Below, piece after piece: positions 28,001 to 43,000 of a stretch of 64,000 nucleotides of DNA. This DNA is from Anseranas semipalmata. Lineage: Eukaryota; Chordata; Aves; Anseriformes; Anseranatidae. The position numbers were made by a program, and so were the translations under genes. Below the pieces are notes generated by a model. It had not been told where the DNA came from. It did not search any database and saw only the letters and a list, made by a program, of their open reading frames with translations. The number at the start of each line of letters is the position of its first letter. The stretch's first letter is position 1. The DNA lies in NCBI GenBank assembly GCA_013399115.1, contig VXAA01002192.1:312666-376665 (forward strand), in the 5' to 3' direction.

Positions 28001-31000
28001 TTTTTTTTAAACAAAGTACATTTATATACAGGAATGTCACAGAAAATGATTCCCTGTACAACCAGCTTAGTTTCTTAGTAACAGAAGACTACATCATAAA
28101 ATCAATTTCAACAACTTATAGTTCCATCTTAAAACAGTTTATATATCATTCATAATAGCTATCTCAGATTCCTTATGATCATAAGTAGCATCTTCTACAA
28201 GACAGTTCCTTTCTCAAACATGTACTCACTTCCATATACTTCTAAGTCACAGAGCTCAGTATGTTTATATGTGCAGATTTGCATACATCTGAAGCTGCAA
28301 TAAAAGGGCCCAGAGTGCATAGGTAAATGTGTGATGATGGAAAAGGCTGGGTGATCATGAAAGCATTACAAAACATTTATTTTATCCAGTGTATTTTACA
28401 TTTATGAAGAGACTGAAATACTCATTTGCAAGGTGAGTAGGTGACAGACAAAGGTAGAGGTTTGTATTCTGCTATTCCTGAACACATCTTTACAAGAAAG
28501 AGACACGGGGGAGAAAACTGTTTATGCAGACATTCTGACCAATGCAGATAGTCAAAGGAAAACATGGGCTAGATGTTTTCTTCCAGAAACAGCAGTTAGA
28601 AGTGTTCTCTGATTTTAAAGGAGAACAAAAATAAAGAGCAATAAGAGAGACTGTACATATTGTAAGGAAAGAGTACAAACAAGACAACTCTCAGATCAGA
28701 AGTATTTTAAACACAAACAAGGCCAAAAGCTTTTTACTGAGAAATTTAAAATAACAATGAAGGAGAAAAGATAGGGTTTTCTATAAAGCAGCAACACTAC
28801 TGCTATGACCCCCTACTATACATATAAAATACAGGAAAAAGTCTTTATCTCTAAGGCTGTGACCATGGCAACCAAGTCCTATGAACAGACAAGAGTAGAG
28901 TATTTCACTCTCCTGGGCAGCTTTGGACCACCAGATGTGACTGGCTAGGGACTATTACAACATCTTATTCTTCTTCTGGACCAAGTAGTACAAATTGGGT
29001 CTCAGTGTTCGTGCCATACATGCAGCCCTGTAGGTTCTGCCCTTAATGAATGATGCATTTTTACTGGGGAGGTCATGCATATTATCCTGCCTCAAGACAA
29101 GGTATTCACTGATATCACATGACCTGTCATATCATCAGGCTCCAGTGCTGTTTGCTGTCACAGCTGAAGTATTGAAAAGACATCCTCAATATTGCAATGC
29201 TACTGCGACCTAGTAACTTGGCTGAAGCTTATAGCATAAGTGGTCTGCAAGAATGGAAGAGGTTTTTAGAATGGATTTTATTTAGAAAGACATGTGGTCA
29301 AGAACAAGTCCTTTTCTTTAAATTTAAGAGTAGCCAAAACAAAAACCTCACCTTTCAGACCAAGTATCATCTGTATAGTATTAGCTATTTCTTTGTTTTT
29401 TTTTTTTTTTTCAAATTATTTCTTTCCATAAATATCTTTTCTATCTGAGAAACTCTCACCTATTTCTTCCTTATGCTGGTAGAGTCAGACAAACAGAACT
29501 ATTATGTCCCTCACTAGAAGATTCTTTTTTTTTTTTATTTTTAAACAAGTCTACAACCCTGCTTCAAGACAGTGCTCAAGCACTTAACTTGAAAAACATC
29601 TCTCAACTGCTAGATCACTAATATCAAATAGCATAAATCAGATGGAACAAACATTGTATTAAGTAAAAACATACAGCTCCAACCAATATCAAGACAAAGG
29701 TGAATACAACCTAACAAATATGGGTGGGATAAATAGAATAAAACCCAATCTGTTGAAAAAACATTTCTAAAAGGATATTTTACAATGACTTCAACACTGT
29801 ATACAGGAGCATGTAGAGTAGTAGCCACTGAGGAAAATAGACTTGGCAGACATACCACTGATTTTCATATTTAGAAGACTATCACATAGTTCAACTGCTG
29901 ACACAGCAGTTGAACATTACTGACATTCTTCAGAATATACATTTTCAGAACTGCATTAGCAAGCTTATCAGAATATCCTTAAGTTAAAGAAAGCAATGAA
30001 GGACAATGGAAAGAAAACTCCTGAAATATCATCTATGTAATACAGGTTTACACAATGCAGGTTAAAAAAAAAAAAAAAAAAAGAGGAGTTCTCCAATACA
30101 GCCAGTCCTCATCTCAAGATTTCTGCTGCAGACAAAATACCCTGACAGGCCATTAAAACTCCCATTTGTTTCTTCATTCCACTTAAGCTATTCTAAACAG
30201 CAAGAGACAACAACCCTATAACAGCAATTGCTGACATACAATAAATGTACTAAAATGGAGCAAACAGAAGAAGTGAACAGTTCTAAACTTAGAAGAGATA
30301 CCAGCAGTTTCACTTTCTTTATATTGGCATCTGAAACACGAAACAAGACAGACAATCTATCCCTTAGTGTCTGGAATCAAAACCATCCAATGCAGTTGAA
30401 CTCTGACTGCACTGACTATGTCAATCAGTTCTCACTTCCACTGTTTTTTAATATCATACTTTAAAAATAAAGAACAGACATCAGCTAGCAACGGTAAGAA
30501 ATGCATGCTTTTAAGCACATACACAACTAATTCCATGTATGTACCACTGAATATACAAGTATATATTTTATATATAAAATAAAATTATGTATACAAATAT
30601 ACCTTACTATTCTCTGCATAGAAACATATCCTTAGCTTCTCCAGACTGGACAAAAGACATGGCTTTTTCTTTTGAGACAGACCCATCCAAGCTCCAGTAC
30701 CTTCTACATCACTGAAGAGTTACTGAACAATGACCCAGAATTAGACAACTGAAATATTTGCATGCCATCTGACTGACCTGAGGCCTGCTTGCAAGATAAC
30801 ATGAAAAGAACAAAAATTAAGTTTTAACTTAAGGCTTACAACTTAAAAAACTTCAAAGCATATATTTTCATATTTATGACTTACTTTGATTCATTCATAT
30901 TTTTTAAATATGCTAATCAATGAATGTTCCCTGATGCTTTGTGTCTTTTAGAAAAAGACTTAAGTCTCTTTGCCTGACTTGTGAAGAGCAGCTGGGGATG

Positions 31001-34000
31001 CTTGGTTAATTCTACTTAGACAGGACACTGAGGGGTGACCTGATTGCTGTCTGCATCTTCCTCAAGAGGGGGAGATGCAAGTCTCCTCTTTGCAACTGGT
31101 GGTAGGACATGAAGGAATGGATTAAAGCTGCATCAAGGGAAGTTGAAATTGGATGTTAGGGAAAAAGTTCTCCACGGAGAGGGTGGTCAGGCACTAACGA
31201 GTCCCCAGGGAAGCAGTTATAGGATCACCTACCAACTTAGTGTTAAAGGTAACATGATGCAAACAATAACATGTAATTTCTGCACAGATCTGCTCTTACA
31301 GAAATATAATCTAAACCAGACATTGTTTCACTGCATATTCCTAAAATTACAGTACTTTTGGCCAAACAACTTATTTTGTCTCTGCTTTGATAGTGTACAG
31401 CCATATTAACTCACTCCCTGCAGGCTTTCCTTTTCTCTAAGGAAGCATCTTAAACATGAAATGAGAGAGGGGGGAGGAGAAATCAAGAAGATGTCAAGCC
31501 ACATAGTGCCTGCCCTAACCATTAATGTAGAAGGTCAGACCATGACCTAAGAACAGAAGAGCTAAATCACTAGTCTTTTTCCAAATATGAAAAGCTCCCT
31601 TCAGGGTAGGTGCACACATCTCAGTCTTCAATTAACTCCTCATAATGCAACAGAGTACTTAATATTTGATCCATAGTTTTGTAAGGGCTATTCTTTATAG
31701 TTTCAATGGGTGGAATTACGTGCAATACAACTGTTTTGGATCACTAAGAATATTAAATGAGCTCTATTAAAATTAATATCAGAAAAACGTACAGAAGTGT
31801 TTTTTGTATAAGCAAGCAGACTTTAAGGCTGATATTATGGGGTGCATTCACAGACATGTACCTGACAAGGTAAATTTAAACAAATTGCTTACCAATATTT
31901 CATTGTGTAATTCTAAAATAAAGAAAACAAAGATTGTGTGGGCATGAGTTAAGTATGTGTAGAGTACGTGTACGCAAGACTGATAAATGATAGAAAAACC
32001 AAAAGAGACAACTTGTATACATTTTCCAAAGCATAGGATTATATGAGAGATATTTTAGTCAAACTAGTCTCTTAAAACAACAAGTTATGAACAATGTGTC
32101 ATATACAATCTCTTCCTGAAAGTCTGGCCTCTCTGAAAGCCTTTTACCACTCAGCTGTTCTCATTAATAAGTATAGCAATTTTATCAAAAGCTTAATTTT
32201 ACTAGCCAAATGTCTAACAAGAGTTTAATAAAACAACTTAATAGGCATTTCTATCAAGTAACACCTATTGCAGAATTTGGCCATTTGGCAATTTTGAAGA
32301 ACTGTTATAACTGTCAGTTACCAGTGAAGTTCTTTGCCCTGCCCACACAAACTGCATTGGAAGGAGGCACCAGGTTGATCTCTAACAAAACCTTTTCAGT
32401 TATTATATCTTTCTCCTGCAAATGTATGTGACTTGAATGTCAGGTACATGAGACCCTAGAAGCAAACTTTGTTAGCCATGAGAAAACAAAAGAACAAACA
32501 GGCTTCACAGAAAGTTAATATTAATAGTTTTTTTTTTTTTGTTTGTTTTGTTTTTGTTTTTTTTTTTTTTGCTTCAAGCATGTCAAGCAGCACCATGCGA
32601 AAATTTTTGATTTTATCAGCTGGGCCATACTCACCCATTCAAATCTAGTTCTAATGAGAAAGAAGAGAGACAGAAAAAATGAAAATGAAAGAGATACCAA
32701 GAGACTGAAATCATTAAGTTTTGCAAGGACAAAAAGGTCAGAGGAGTAATTATGGTTGCTTCTGCAATTATCTAGGCATGAATGTATAGTAAGTTTACTT
32801 TGATATAGTTCTGAGAGTTTCATTAGAACTGTCTAGATTATTTCCTTACAGCCACTAAATGAAATGTAAAGCTTAGTTTTATTAACAGTTTAATTCATTC
32901 TGAGGTGAGTAAAGCCAGACATACTAAATGAGGCTCTCTTAAAAAAAATTACTCTACACATCCTGCACCTCATACAACACCAGCTTAGAGTTTCAGACTT
33001 AGATTTTTTTAACACTGATTGTAAAAATATTGATGTATAGATATCTAAAAATTAACTTCAAATGGTGTTGAAAGTGTTCTGACATGTTTGACTGTCAGAC
33101 TGTCAACATGACTGAAGTTTGATCTATAACACTACCACACGTATGAGAATAACTTCATTTTCTCCACAACAATGCTGCTTCTAAAATACAAGAGTTCATG
33201 TAACAGTTTAAATTAATGTGGTATAACATTGCAGGAAATACTTCCAGAGGTGTTTCTGAACTTACTTCTCTATTTTTCATGAAGATTTTTCCTGTGATAA
33301 AAATGATCATACAGATGGATTTGACTAGTGATAGATACTGCATATTTGAGGGCTATCAACCTAAGATATTTTAATTTACTGATATCTTAAAGTACTTGAG
33401 CTAAAGTTTTCTATGCTTGACAGCTACCTTAAGTTGATTGGGTTTGTTGTGTCCCCCCCCCCCCCCNAGAGTTTCAAGCCATTTGTCATTGTTATCACTT
33501 TATTCATGAAACACGTGGATGTTTCATAAAATCTTCATGCCTTAGAGCATGGACTCGAAACTGAATAGAACACTTCTGTGAAATACGCTGCCAATGTTGT
33601 CATCTTCTTCCCACCACAAATAACAATTTTAGTTGAAGAGGATTACATAGCATCATCACCACTTGTTTGCTCAAACAAGAGACGTCTATATAGAGTCCAT
33701 CCCATATGACAGCATACAGACTCAATCTTACTTGTTACTGTAGTAAGCAGGAGTCATAGCATTTCACTTACCTCTAGAAAAAGTTATACAAACATAGAAA
33801 ATTATGTGCAAATGTCAAAGTTGCAGAGACAGGAAGGAATAGCAAAGAATAGAGTTGAGGTAGATTACATGTTTATGCAAGTGTGATGCATTATATACAT
33901 TAAAACTTTTTAATTATATAACACCTGGAGTATTCTAACTGCTTAAATGCAGAAGTTAGAAGCAGCAAGTCTTAACATTACTGCACTTGATAGGAAGAAG

Positions 34001-37000
34001 CCAAAAATATTATCGTTAAGCACTCAGATACTGTGATAGCCAACATAGCAAAATACATGACAAAATATTATATTCAGGAAAGGACTGAAGTACTGCAACA
34101 GAAACAGGAAGAGCAGTACACAAAAAAATAAAATACTATCATTTCTAGACATTCAGTAACTGTCCTCCGAGTTCAGAGGGGCATGAGAAAATTAAGTGTT
34201 AAAGGAATTTGTGCAGTTAGATTTACACAAGTGATCTTACCTTTAGCATCTTCAAGGATTTCAAAGCTTAATTTTACAAATTTTACTTCCTTCAAACATA
34301 TCTTAAGTGTAGTCACAACTATTTTAATAATCTGTTTTCTTCTATAGCAAGTCAGTTTTATTGAGAAAGCTATAATTGTTTCCTTTGTTATTTATAATTT
34401 AATTGCCCCGCATGTAATAAATGGTACATAATATTAACAAGATGAGGATCCATAAACAGTTCAGAAGGACAGTCAAAACAAGAAGTCAAGCAATACCTTA
34501 TGAATTGTATTTCCCAGCAGTGCACATTTCAAGTAGCTACAGCAAAATCACCATTGCCATTAGCAGAAACAGATCAACTCTGTATACTATTATAGTAATG
34601 GAACAAAAAATTTAAGCTTTATTCTATTTTTAAACTCACACTAAGCATGTTAAACAGTAAAAAAAAGAACAAGACTTGCAGGGCAAAAAAAATAGTAAAT
34701 TCCTAGATGATTCTGCAAGCATGGTGAATGAATTCATATTAAACTAGTACCATCTCAGAACTAGATCTACCCTCTGATAAAGATTGCTACATCAAAACAA
34801 GGAAAATTACTCTTTCAAGTCTACCCATTCTTTCCTCACTCTTAATATGTATTAGATAGAAATGTGGCCCCATAGACATGTTGTCATATGCTGTGTAAAT
34901 CAAAAAAGAAAATACTGATCCTTTTATTGCTACATCTTATAGTTATGTTTACCTGTTTAAAACAAAAACTCAAATGTGCATTTTCCTAACCAGTTGGTAA
35001 AAGCAATAGATAACATCTAATTTCCTTATTCAATTGATTTCAAGTGGTGGTTATTGAAAAAAATATTCTGCACTTAAATTAGAATAAAATTTGTTATTGT
35101 CATATTCATCTTCTAGCACACCAGTTTAGAACATGTCCTGTACACATGCTATATTAATATTCCATATATTATATCAATATATACTGTCATGGAAAGATAT
35201 TCCACTTTAATGGAAAGTTGCTGTATCCACATATTAAAGTGTAGGCAAAATACATTAAGCTACACAAATATTACTTCGTAACATCTATATCATTTTCCAT
35301 ATCACTACTTGCATGCTCTGCAGCAACATTTAAACTTATCAGAATAATTTTACCTCATTCTGTAAAGCAAAAGGACTAAGGATGAAATTAAATTCATCTT
35401 ATTCTGGACTTGTACTAGCTGCAAGCTATTTGCATTGTTGTTTCCCCCCCCCCCCTTTTTTTTTTCCTTTTGCTTATTTCTACATCCTCTTATTCATTAA
35501 AGACACAGCCTAAACTACTACCTCATTGGTAAGTATCTAAGAATAAAAGTCTCAAGTTAAAGGTAAATTCCACTTCAAGTCAACCATACTCTTGTCATTT
35601 AATGCATTTCAGTACAACATAACCTGAAATGCCTTTTTTTTTTTTGAATAAAGGCAGCCCATCATTCTCAGAGGCAATTTCCCATTTACTAGGTAAAATA
35701 AGGTATCTTCAGCGATCTAATGAAGATAGTACAGTTTGCACATGAAGAAACACCGCTTTAGATTTTAATCTGTGACAATGTTTTTGCCGTCCCACAAAAC
35801 AAAAAAATGAAAGCCTGCTAAAAGACATCTTAAATATTTTAGCTTCCAAATGCTTTTCAAAAAATACATCAGCCTCTCATATAGAATTGGAAGATGAATT
35901 GTAGTGTATAATAAAGTCTTTCATTTGCTTAAGGGTTCATCCTCTTAATTACCTGGTAGGACAGTTTTGAAGTTAAATTGGTATAGCTGAAAGACACTCA
36001 TAGGTACTGGATGCCCCTAAACTTTTGTGAAGTCATCTGTCAAATTCAACAGAATTATTGCTAACTCTACAGCAGTGTAAACATTGAAATATTCATGGAA
36101 ATTCCTTAATTCATATCCCAAAATTATAAACAGACTGGCTGTTTTCCCAGTTATCCATTAACTCTAGCACAATAACTCTGTTCAGTCTTTTTTTTTTTTT
36201 AAAACCGCAGTGATATATGAGCCTGACAAAAAAATCAGGTCCTCTGACTTTCACTTAAGGAAGCAAAGCCTCAGTCATGAAGCTAACAGCACAGCCGTAA
36301 GAAAAACTTTTTGACAATAGAAGTGACTAAAATTTTAATCTTATGTTCATATCCATAATGGAATCCAAGCACAAGGCTCTCACTTACTATTCTATTTAAA
36401 TGTCAGGGTACATGCTCACAGGTAACTGCATCAGCAAGTAGTACTTTTTATGTCTATCCATTTACCAACAGATGAAACTTGTAATGAAAGTCTGCTTTGT
36501 TCCTGCTGAGTTTTGTCTGTGATGCTGTATACATCTTTCCCATACATCTGAATAATGCTTTGTCTGCCTGAGTGACACTGAAATATCTACATAGCTCTTG
36601 GTCTAGGTCAGGCCAATTTCAAGGATCAATGCTACGACCTCTCATGTTCTCCTGCAATAAAGATATAATTTACATTAAACCAACTACAGTATATCCTAGT
36701 AGGCTTTCCCAGGTATTCTCCCCAGATGGCATTTTTCAGCCACCAATACAGAAGAGGAATACAAAAGAAAGTTGCTAGTTGTTAGTGTAGCAAATAACTA
36801 CATCCCTTATGTACCAGATATTCCTTAATGGCAGCAATTGTAGCTCTCATTCTGGCCTGATGTTAGTGGCAGAAGATACAAAAATAGCAAATAAAGGTAC
36901 TTCTAATCATCACCTTTCTTGAATTTGTAATATACACAAGCATTGGCATCCATTTTTCTTCTTGTGAAAAAGGCATCATTTTCACAGCTAAAGGAGACAG

Positions 37001-40000
37001 AAGTAGACAGATTTTTGTCTCCCTGGTATCATTAAAATCCTGTGCTATTAAATGTCTGATTTACAAAGACTATGCTACATTTTCACGTGACATTTTCTAG
37101 CTGCACTGGAATAAAGTTGCAACTGAGGTGTTATTGTCTCCTTTCCAGTCCCTTAACTTCTTGGGCTGTTTTGGTCATTGTATGGTGATAGAAAGGATTA
37201 GTTCTTTTGAGTGCAGAAATTTGCATTTTAGCCTTGCTTCTCTACAGAATTTTGGTCACTTTCCATGTTGACAAGCACACGTAGCAGCAGCATTGAATTC
37301 ACTCCACAATATTTACTGTCCACAAGTCTAGGATAGGAACAATTTATTTATTTTTTTTTTAAACTAAGGAAGAACCTTTTATCCCTGCTATGTGGTGCAG
37401 TAAGTATCCACACCATCAGAGTTAATTCAAAGCCCTATACTGCCTAGATATCACTTAATCTTGCAAGACGCTTTTTTGCTGTGTTGACATGGCCTTCTCT
37501 AAAAACACACATGTAACTGCTATTACTTTCTCTGGCCTATACAGACAACTAAATCAACAGCCAAAAGTTTAAATTCAAAAATAATTACTTAACAGTTGTT
37601 TACTAAACCCCACAAAGTCCATAATACCTCTGGCCTGTCAGCAGTATTTCTGCATAATAGTAGATGAACCACGAATTAAAAATCATACTGAAAGACTGAA
37701 AGAGATCTAGGAATTAACTTCCACAATATTTAAGACATGGGATACTGTAATAACTTGAAATTTTCAATATCTTCACTGAAATATACATTTTCTATTAAGA
37801 ATCTAAAACAAAGAAACGTGTTATGTTTATCTTAATGCAGAAGTTAATATAAAACATAACCCTCCTTATTGCATGTGATACAGCAGAACACACAGGAACT
37901 CTGTTCTACACTGCTATGCTTCTGCAGACACTTTAGTGTGCAACACAAGTCCTACTAAATATAAGCCTTGATATAAACTAGTGTCTATTTCTTCATGATT
38001 CCTTTGCACCTCTAGAAATAATCTCTGGTAATTATTCAATTTTAATAAAGCTTCTCACCATGAATGATTAAGTTGTAGACTATCATTAACCACAAATCTT
38101 TAACCTAAAGAACTGTGATTTGGTTTGAACCTTTAAGGAAATTAAGTATTGCATTGACACACTGCAGGGTCTGAAACTCCTTAGAATCAAAAGTCTTGTC
38201 AAGATGCACATTAAGATCAACATTGTAGAGCTTTCGTGTCTCATCCATTTCCTTTTTAATGGACTGATAGAGATGTGACAAAACTGATGCAAAACATGTT
38301 AAAGTGATAGTGATGACAAGAACAGATTAATAAGGAAACAAAAAGTGTTCTGTAGTCCTTTGTCACCTTTACTCATTTTTACAGCATGGTTTCAAAAGCA
38401 CAAGATTCCTCAGTGAAAGATCATTCTACAAGAAATACTAATAAAAATTTAAAGTATAATGACCTTCAGGGATGCCTCAGTCAAATTGTTATATACTTAG
38501 GAGACAGCCTACTTACAGTTAAGTGTTTTTGAGTAACGTCCTTAAGTTGTGAATTAAAAGAGGAAGACATTCTAAATGAATTTTCCCCACCTCATTTCTG
38601 TTTTCAACACCAGTTTTTAAAGAGAAAAGATATAGATAGAGCAGCTGGAGATTGGTAGCATCTTTAACAAACTTCTCCATAAAGATGGATGTATTTATTA
38701 GTGATTGCTGAACTCAGGTGCCTGCTCTAGTGTCCTTATTTACAACAGGAATCCAGTACAGTATCCAGCATTTACTTTTGAAGTTTTAACTTTGTTTTTT
38801 CACAGCAGTGCAACTAAAGCTAAAATTCAAAGCAAAAGTATCATATCTGTCACACAGCAACAACACAGAGAAAATAAGTACAACAATATACAATCTAATG
38901 GTCTAAGGTCACACCTCTATTATTCATGTTTCTGAAGAGTCTTAGAATTTTTAAATATCAAAGTAAAAGGCAAAAACGAGAACTTTATGTGAAAGCTTAT
39001 TTTGGGGTATTTGTAGGAAAAAAGTCATACCAGTGTAAGAACAGGGTTTTTAGAAGACTATAGTCAGTTTACTTTTATTCTAAAATTATTAAAATTAAAA
39101 ATGTCAGTACACTAAGGAAAAAAGGAGTACCACAAGCCTTGGTATTTTCTATGCCAGTGTCTTGATTTTAAATAGCTTACTAACACCACAGGTTTGTAAT
39201 TTATGCTGAACTCATTTTGATAAGTCCTTCATTAAACAATTTTCTTGTATTTTAAAACAATGGACTTACTCTGAAGCAAACACAGCCTAGACACTAACTG
39301 AAATGAGATGATTTGTAAAGTAAGCTGTGGTTTCAGTGTTATACAGGACATGTGTAAAACTGTTTTCATGTAGTATTAATATACTCTGCATTTCACTGGT
39401 TCTTGACTCATCATGGACTCTACTACAGAAGACGTTGCAGTAGTGTTTCTGTGCTGTTCAGAGTAACATCCAGTGCCAGTGCAGTTTCTAATAGTTGTCT
39501 TTCAAAGTTCAAATGATTCCACTTCAGTGGAAATCTACAGTTTAACTTTGAATACTCAGCTTTAGTTATCCAAACTACACAGTCATGAGCTTCACAGTTA
39601 TCTTCCACTATAACTGATTATCAATCTTCTGAAAAGGTTTTTCAGATTGATTTTGCTGAAGAGAGCAGAACTTCATGCTTTAACTTGGGATTGTTAAAAC
39701 AGTAAATTTCTCTTGTTAATAATTAGAGTAAATTATGTTTTTATTCATAGCTTCCAGAAATATTCAACTCAATTCACTACAATATCAGCTAATCATCCAG
39801 TTGTCAGGATCTGACTTAAGCTACTGTATTTTGTTAGTGTCATACCTTGAGCCATATGGAAGTTTTATCTCTTTTTTGTTATATAAAAATTTAAGATTCC
39901 TAAGTAATATATTCGATGTGTTAGCACTTCTGCTTTGGTACCTGTAAGTTAAGTTTGTATAGCCTAACATGATAAACAGACAAAACTTAAAGTGAACAAG

Positions 40001-43000
40001 TAACTCAATATTACCTGTTTCAATTTCCCAAACATAAACTGAATCATCTTCACATCCAACAATTAGCAGATTTTCAATAGGATCAAATTTTATCTTCTTC
40101 ACAGGAAACAGATGTTTTCTGGCATGTAAGAGACAGACTCTCTTCTGAAGGTGTAGAATTGCTACTGAGTGATCACTGCACACACAGCACACTATGCTGT
40201 GATCTTTTAACTGCAGAACAGATTAAGAACTTGATTATCAATACTGCAACAACAGTCATGACCACATCATTGTAACAAGGCTGGAACAAACAGTCTAGTG
40301 ATTTATTTCCCAAAACATACTGATATGGGAAAATTTTATTTCAGCCTATATCTCCAATTCTTTTTTAGCAGGCTAGCTGTAGAACTGATCCTCAGAAAGG
40401 AAGATACACAACCTGCTCTGATTTTTCAAATTTAAGAAAAAAGTTTAAACACCATTTATTCACAGTACTTAGCCTGTCAAAGCAGTGATCATATAACCAA
40501 ATATACAGCAGCACTTGTCCTAGAAGAGAAAGTAGCAAAAACATTACCTTAAGCCAAACTGCTGTTCATGTGACAAAATTATTTCAGGTCTTATGACACA
40601 AAAGCTAAGGGCAATATTTTTAATGAAAAATGCATATGTTGCAGTTTAATTTAGCATTGTATGGATCTGATCCTGCAAAGCCTTCCCTTTCTGCTAGGCA
40701 TTTTTGGTGATGGAGTTCACACCATGGAAAATTTCAGCCCTGTAGAGAGAACTGGATAATCTAAGCAGGTATTAAATCCTATCTAGATTCCAGAAAAAGC
40801 TCTAAGGAACCTTACAAGCATTAGGAACTTGTGCTAGCCCTCTAGAAGAGATTTGATCATACCATTGCAAAAGGTCTTTTGGACTACTTAATGTTGGCAT
40901 TATGTGAACTCGAGTCAATTGTAACTATCAAATGGCTTCATAGGCCAAGAAAAACAAAATCCCAGCCCCACAGAATGCAATAGGGACAGAATTTATTCAA
41001 TGATTTTTCATAAAGGTTTCAGTAATCTTTTTCCTGAATTTTTACTCCAAAATTAAATTAAAACAAATGAAGTCACTCTAAAGCTTATAAAACACAAGTG
41101 TACATACAAAAGACCACAGAGATCTATCAGGAACCAAATACAAGCACATAGATTGAAATACTATTGGTCTAATTTTTCTCTCACTACATTCAAATCCTTA
41201 ACCTCACCGATTACACTTTTCAACTTCAGAAGGAGATAATCAGGTTAAAATAGGTTGATAATCATGATATTAAAAATGATGAATAGACTATTATAACTTC
41301 AATTGAATACATCCCTGTTTTAGCATTTCTCTGAACCTCTGAAGTTACAAATTAACAGGAAATCAACTCCTCGAAGTTAAAAATAACTTTCAAATGAGAC
41401 AATTGATTAGTGAACATAAATCAAAGATAAAGTGCAACAGGATAAAAGTACCACCAGATAGTGTTTTCTTCTCATATATACATATATACTTATACATATC
41501 TGTATACACACATGTGCATATGTATTTATATGTATTGAGACTTCCTTTTATTACATTTTAACTTACTTTCCAGTTTTCTGGAGATCGCAAGAGCTCTGTC
41601 ACTGGACCAGCTTGCAGAATAAATTGGTGCAAGATTTCTCCAGTAAATATATTCCAGCAGATCACAACAGAATCCTGTCCCCCTGATAACAGCCAGCTTG
41701 GATCAAACTTTACTGATTTATCATGTGGATAAAGTAAACATGTGACTCTGCTACGATGACCATTCAAAACTTTATGTGGTAGATCACCTGAAACAAGATA
41801 AGTTATTTCTTTTCTTTAAAAATAAAAGTTCCATATTTTAGAACACATTTGCTAAAATGACAGAAGATTCAGACTAAACAATTAAGAATTTTCATTTAAA
41901 GAGTTTTAGGCAAGACATCCCTTTACATAGGATCAAGCAATTTTGGACATGTTCCTATAAGGAAGGACAAAGGCATACATTCTGACCTTCATCTACTGTG
42001 ATGCAACAATCTTTGGGGGGGGGAAATAAAGATGACTACTGCCCCTATCATGACATCCTGCAACTAAGGTTCCAGGTGACTCCATCCCTGCAGGTATCCC
42101 AGGACTCCTAACAGTGCAGAGCACCTTGGTAGTACTAAGCTGTAATTTGATAAGTCAGCTACAGAGGGGGAAGAAAACATCATAATCTTCCATTTTTTCC
42201 TCATTCAGATCCTGACCATCACCTCTACTTTCAGGGAATTTTTACAGGGATCATTGAAGGGGCTATTAGAAGTATGAAGCCTTTTGTGCATGACTGAGAT
42301 AATTAGGCAAAATTGTAAAACTTACCTTTCAAAGACATGTTATCTAAAAGTCTTGCTCTTGCAGTTTTTAAACCTAGTGTTATGAAAATTTCCCCATTTT
42401 CACACCCACAGATGAGCTTATCAAGGCTGGGTATGTATACAGAGGAAGTCACAACTGCACTTTCAATCCCATGTTTAGATGTACAAAGATGATCAATAAT
42501 GCCCTCTGACATTGAAAGGTTTTTATCAAAGTTGTCCTGAAGAGTCCACATTGCCGTAATTGGGATCTCTGTGGTGGGGAGGAGAGAGGCAGGAACATTA
42601 TCATTTTAATTCAAAACAAAACCAAAGCCAAACATACATTTTTATTTCTCCACCATCTCCCTAACTTATCCTTCCTGCAGCCTGAAGTTGGAAGTCAGTT
42701 GTTGCCATTCCAACATTAGATCACATCTTCTCACTATTTTTTTTTTTTTTAAATACACATTCATGAAAAGCCATAAGCAGGATCAGCTAAGCAAGTTTTC
42801 ATAATGTTTGGTAACAGTGTTTATGGCCAGGTGGAAAGGAAATAGGAACATTTGTTCAGTTACAGAAAGAAATAGTCTGTTCCTGATACTTCTCGGTGTT
42901 GCTCCTAACTACAGGCAATCACACAGTGGACGAATAAACAATTTTTACTGTTTTTTTTCCCCATAGAAGTTTTCATGAAAATTGACTTAGAAACATAACT

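Larger units (their letters stand above)
24863..40014 (-). other. WDR72 intron 13, 15.2 kb
   Basis: It contains the CR1 fragment (30984-31231), the candidate alternative exon (38283-38041), and homopolymer tracts at 27993-28008 (T), 30064-30082 (A), 32528-32570 (T-rich), 33453-33467 (C14 then N) and 35444-35465 (C12T10). Otherwise nothing was recognised. Confidence 0.75.

Noticed and set aside
39423..39608. Minus-strand open frame in intron 13 near exon 13
   Set aside because: I first tested it as exon 14, but it does not match the expected [10 protein letters not shown] start. The true exon 14 is at 24862-24657.
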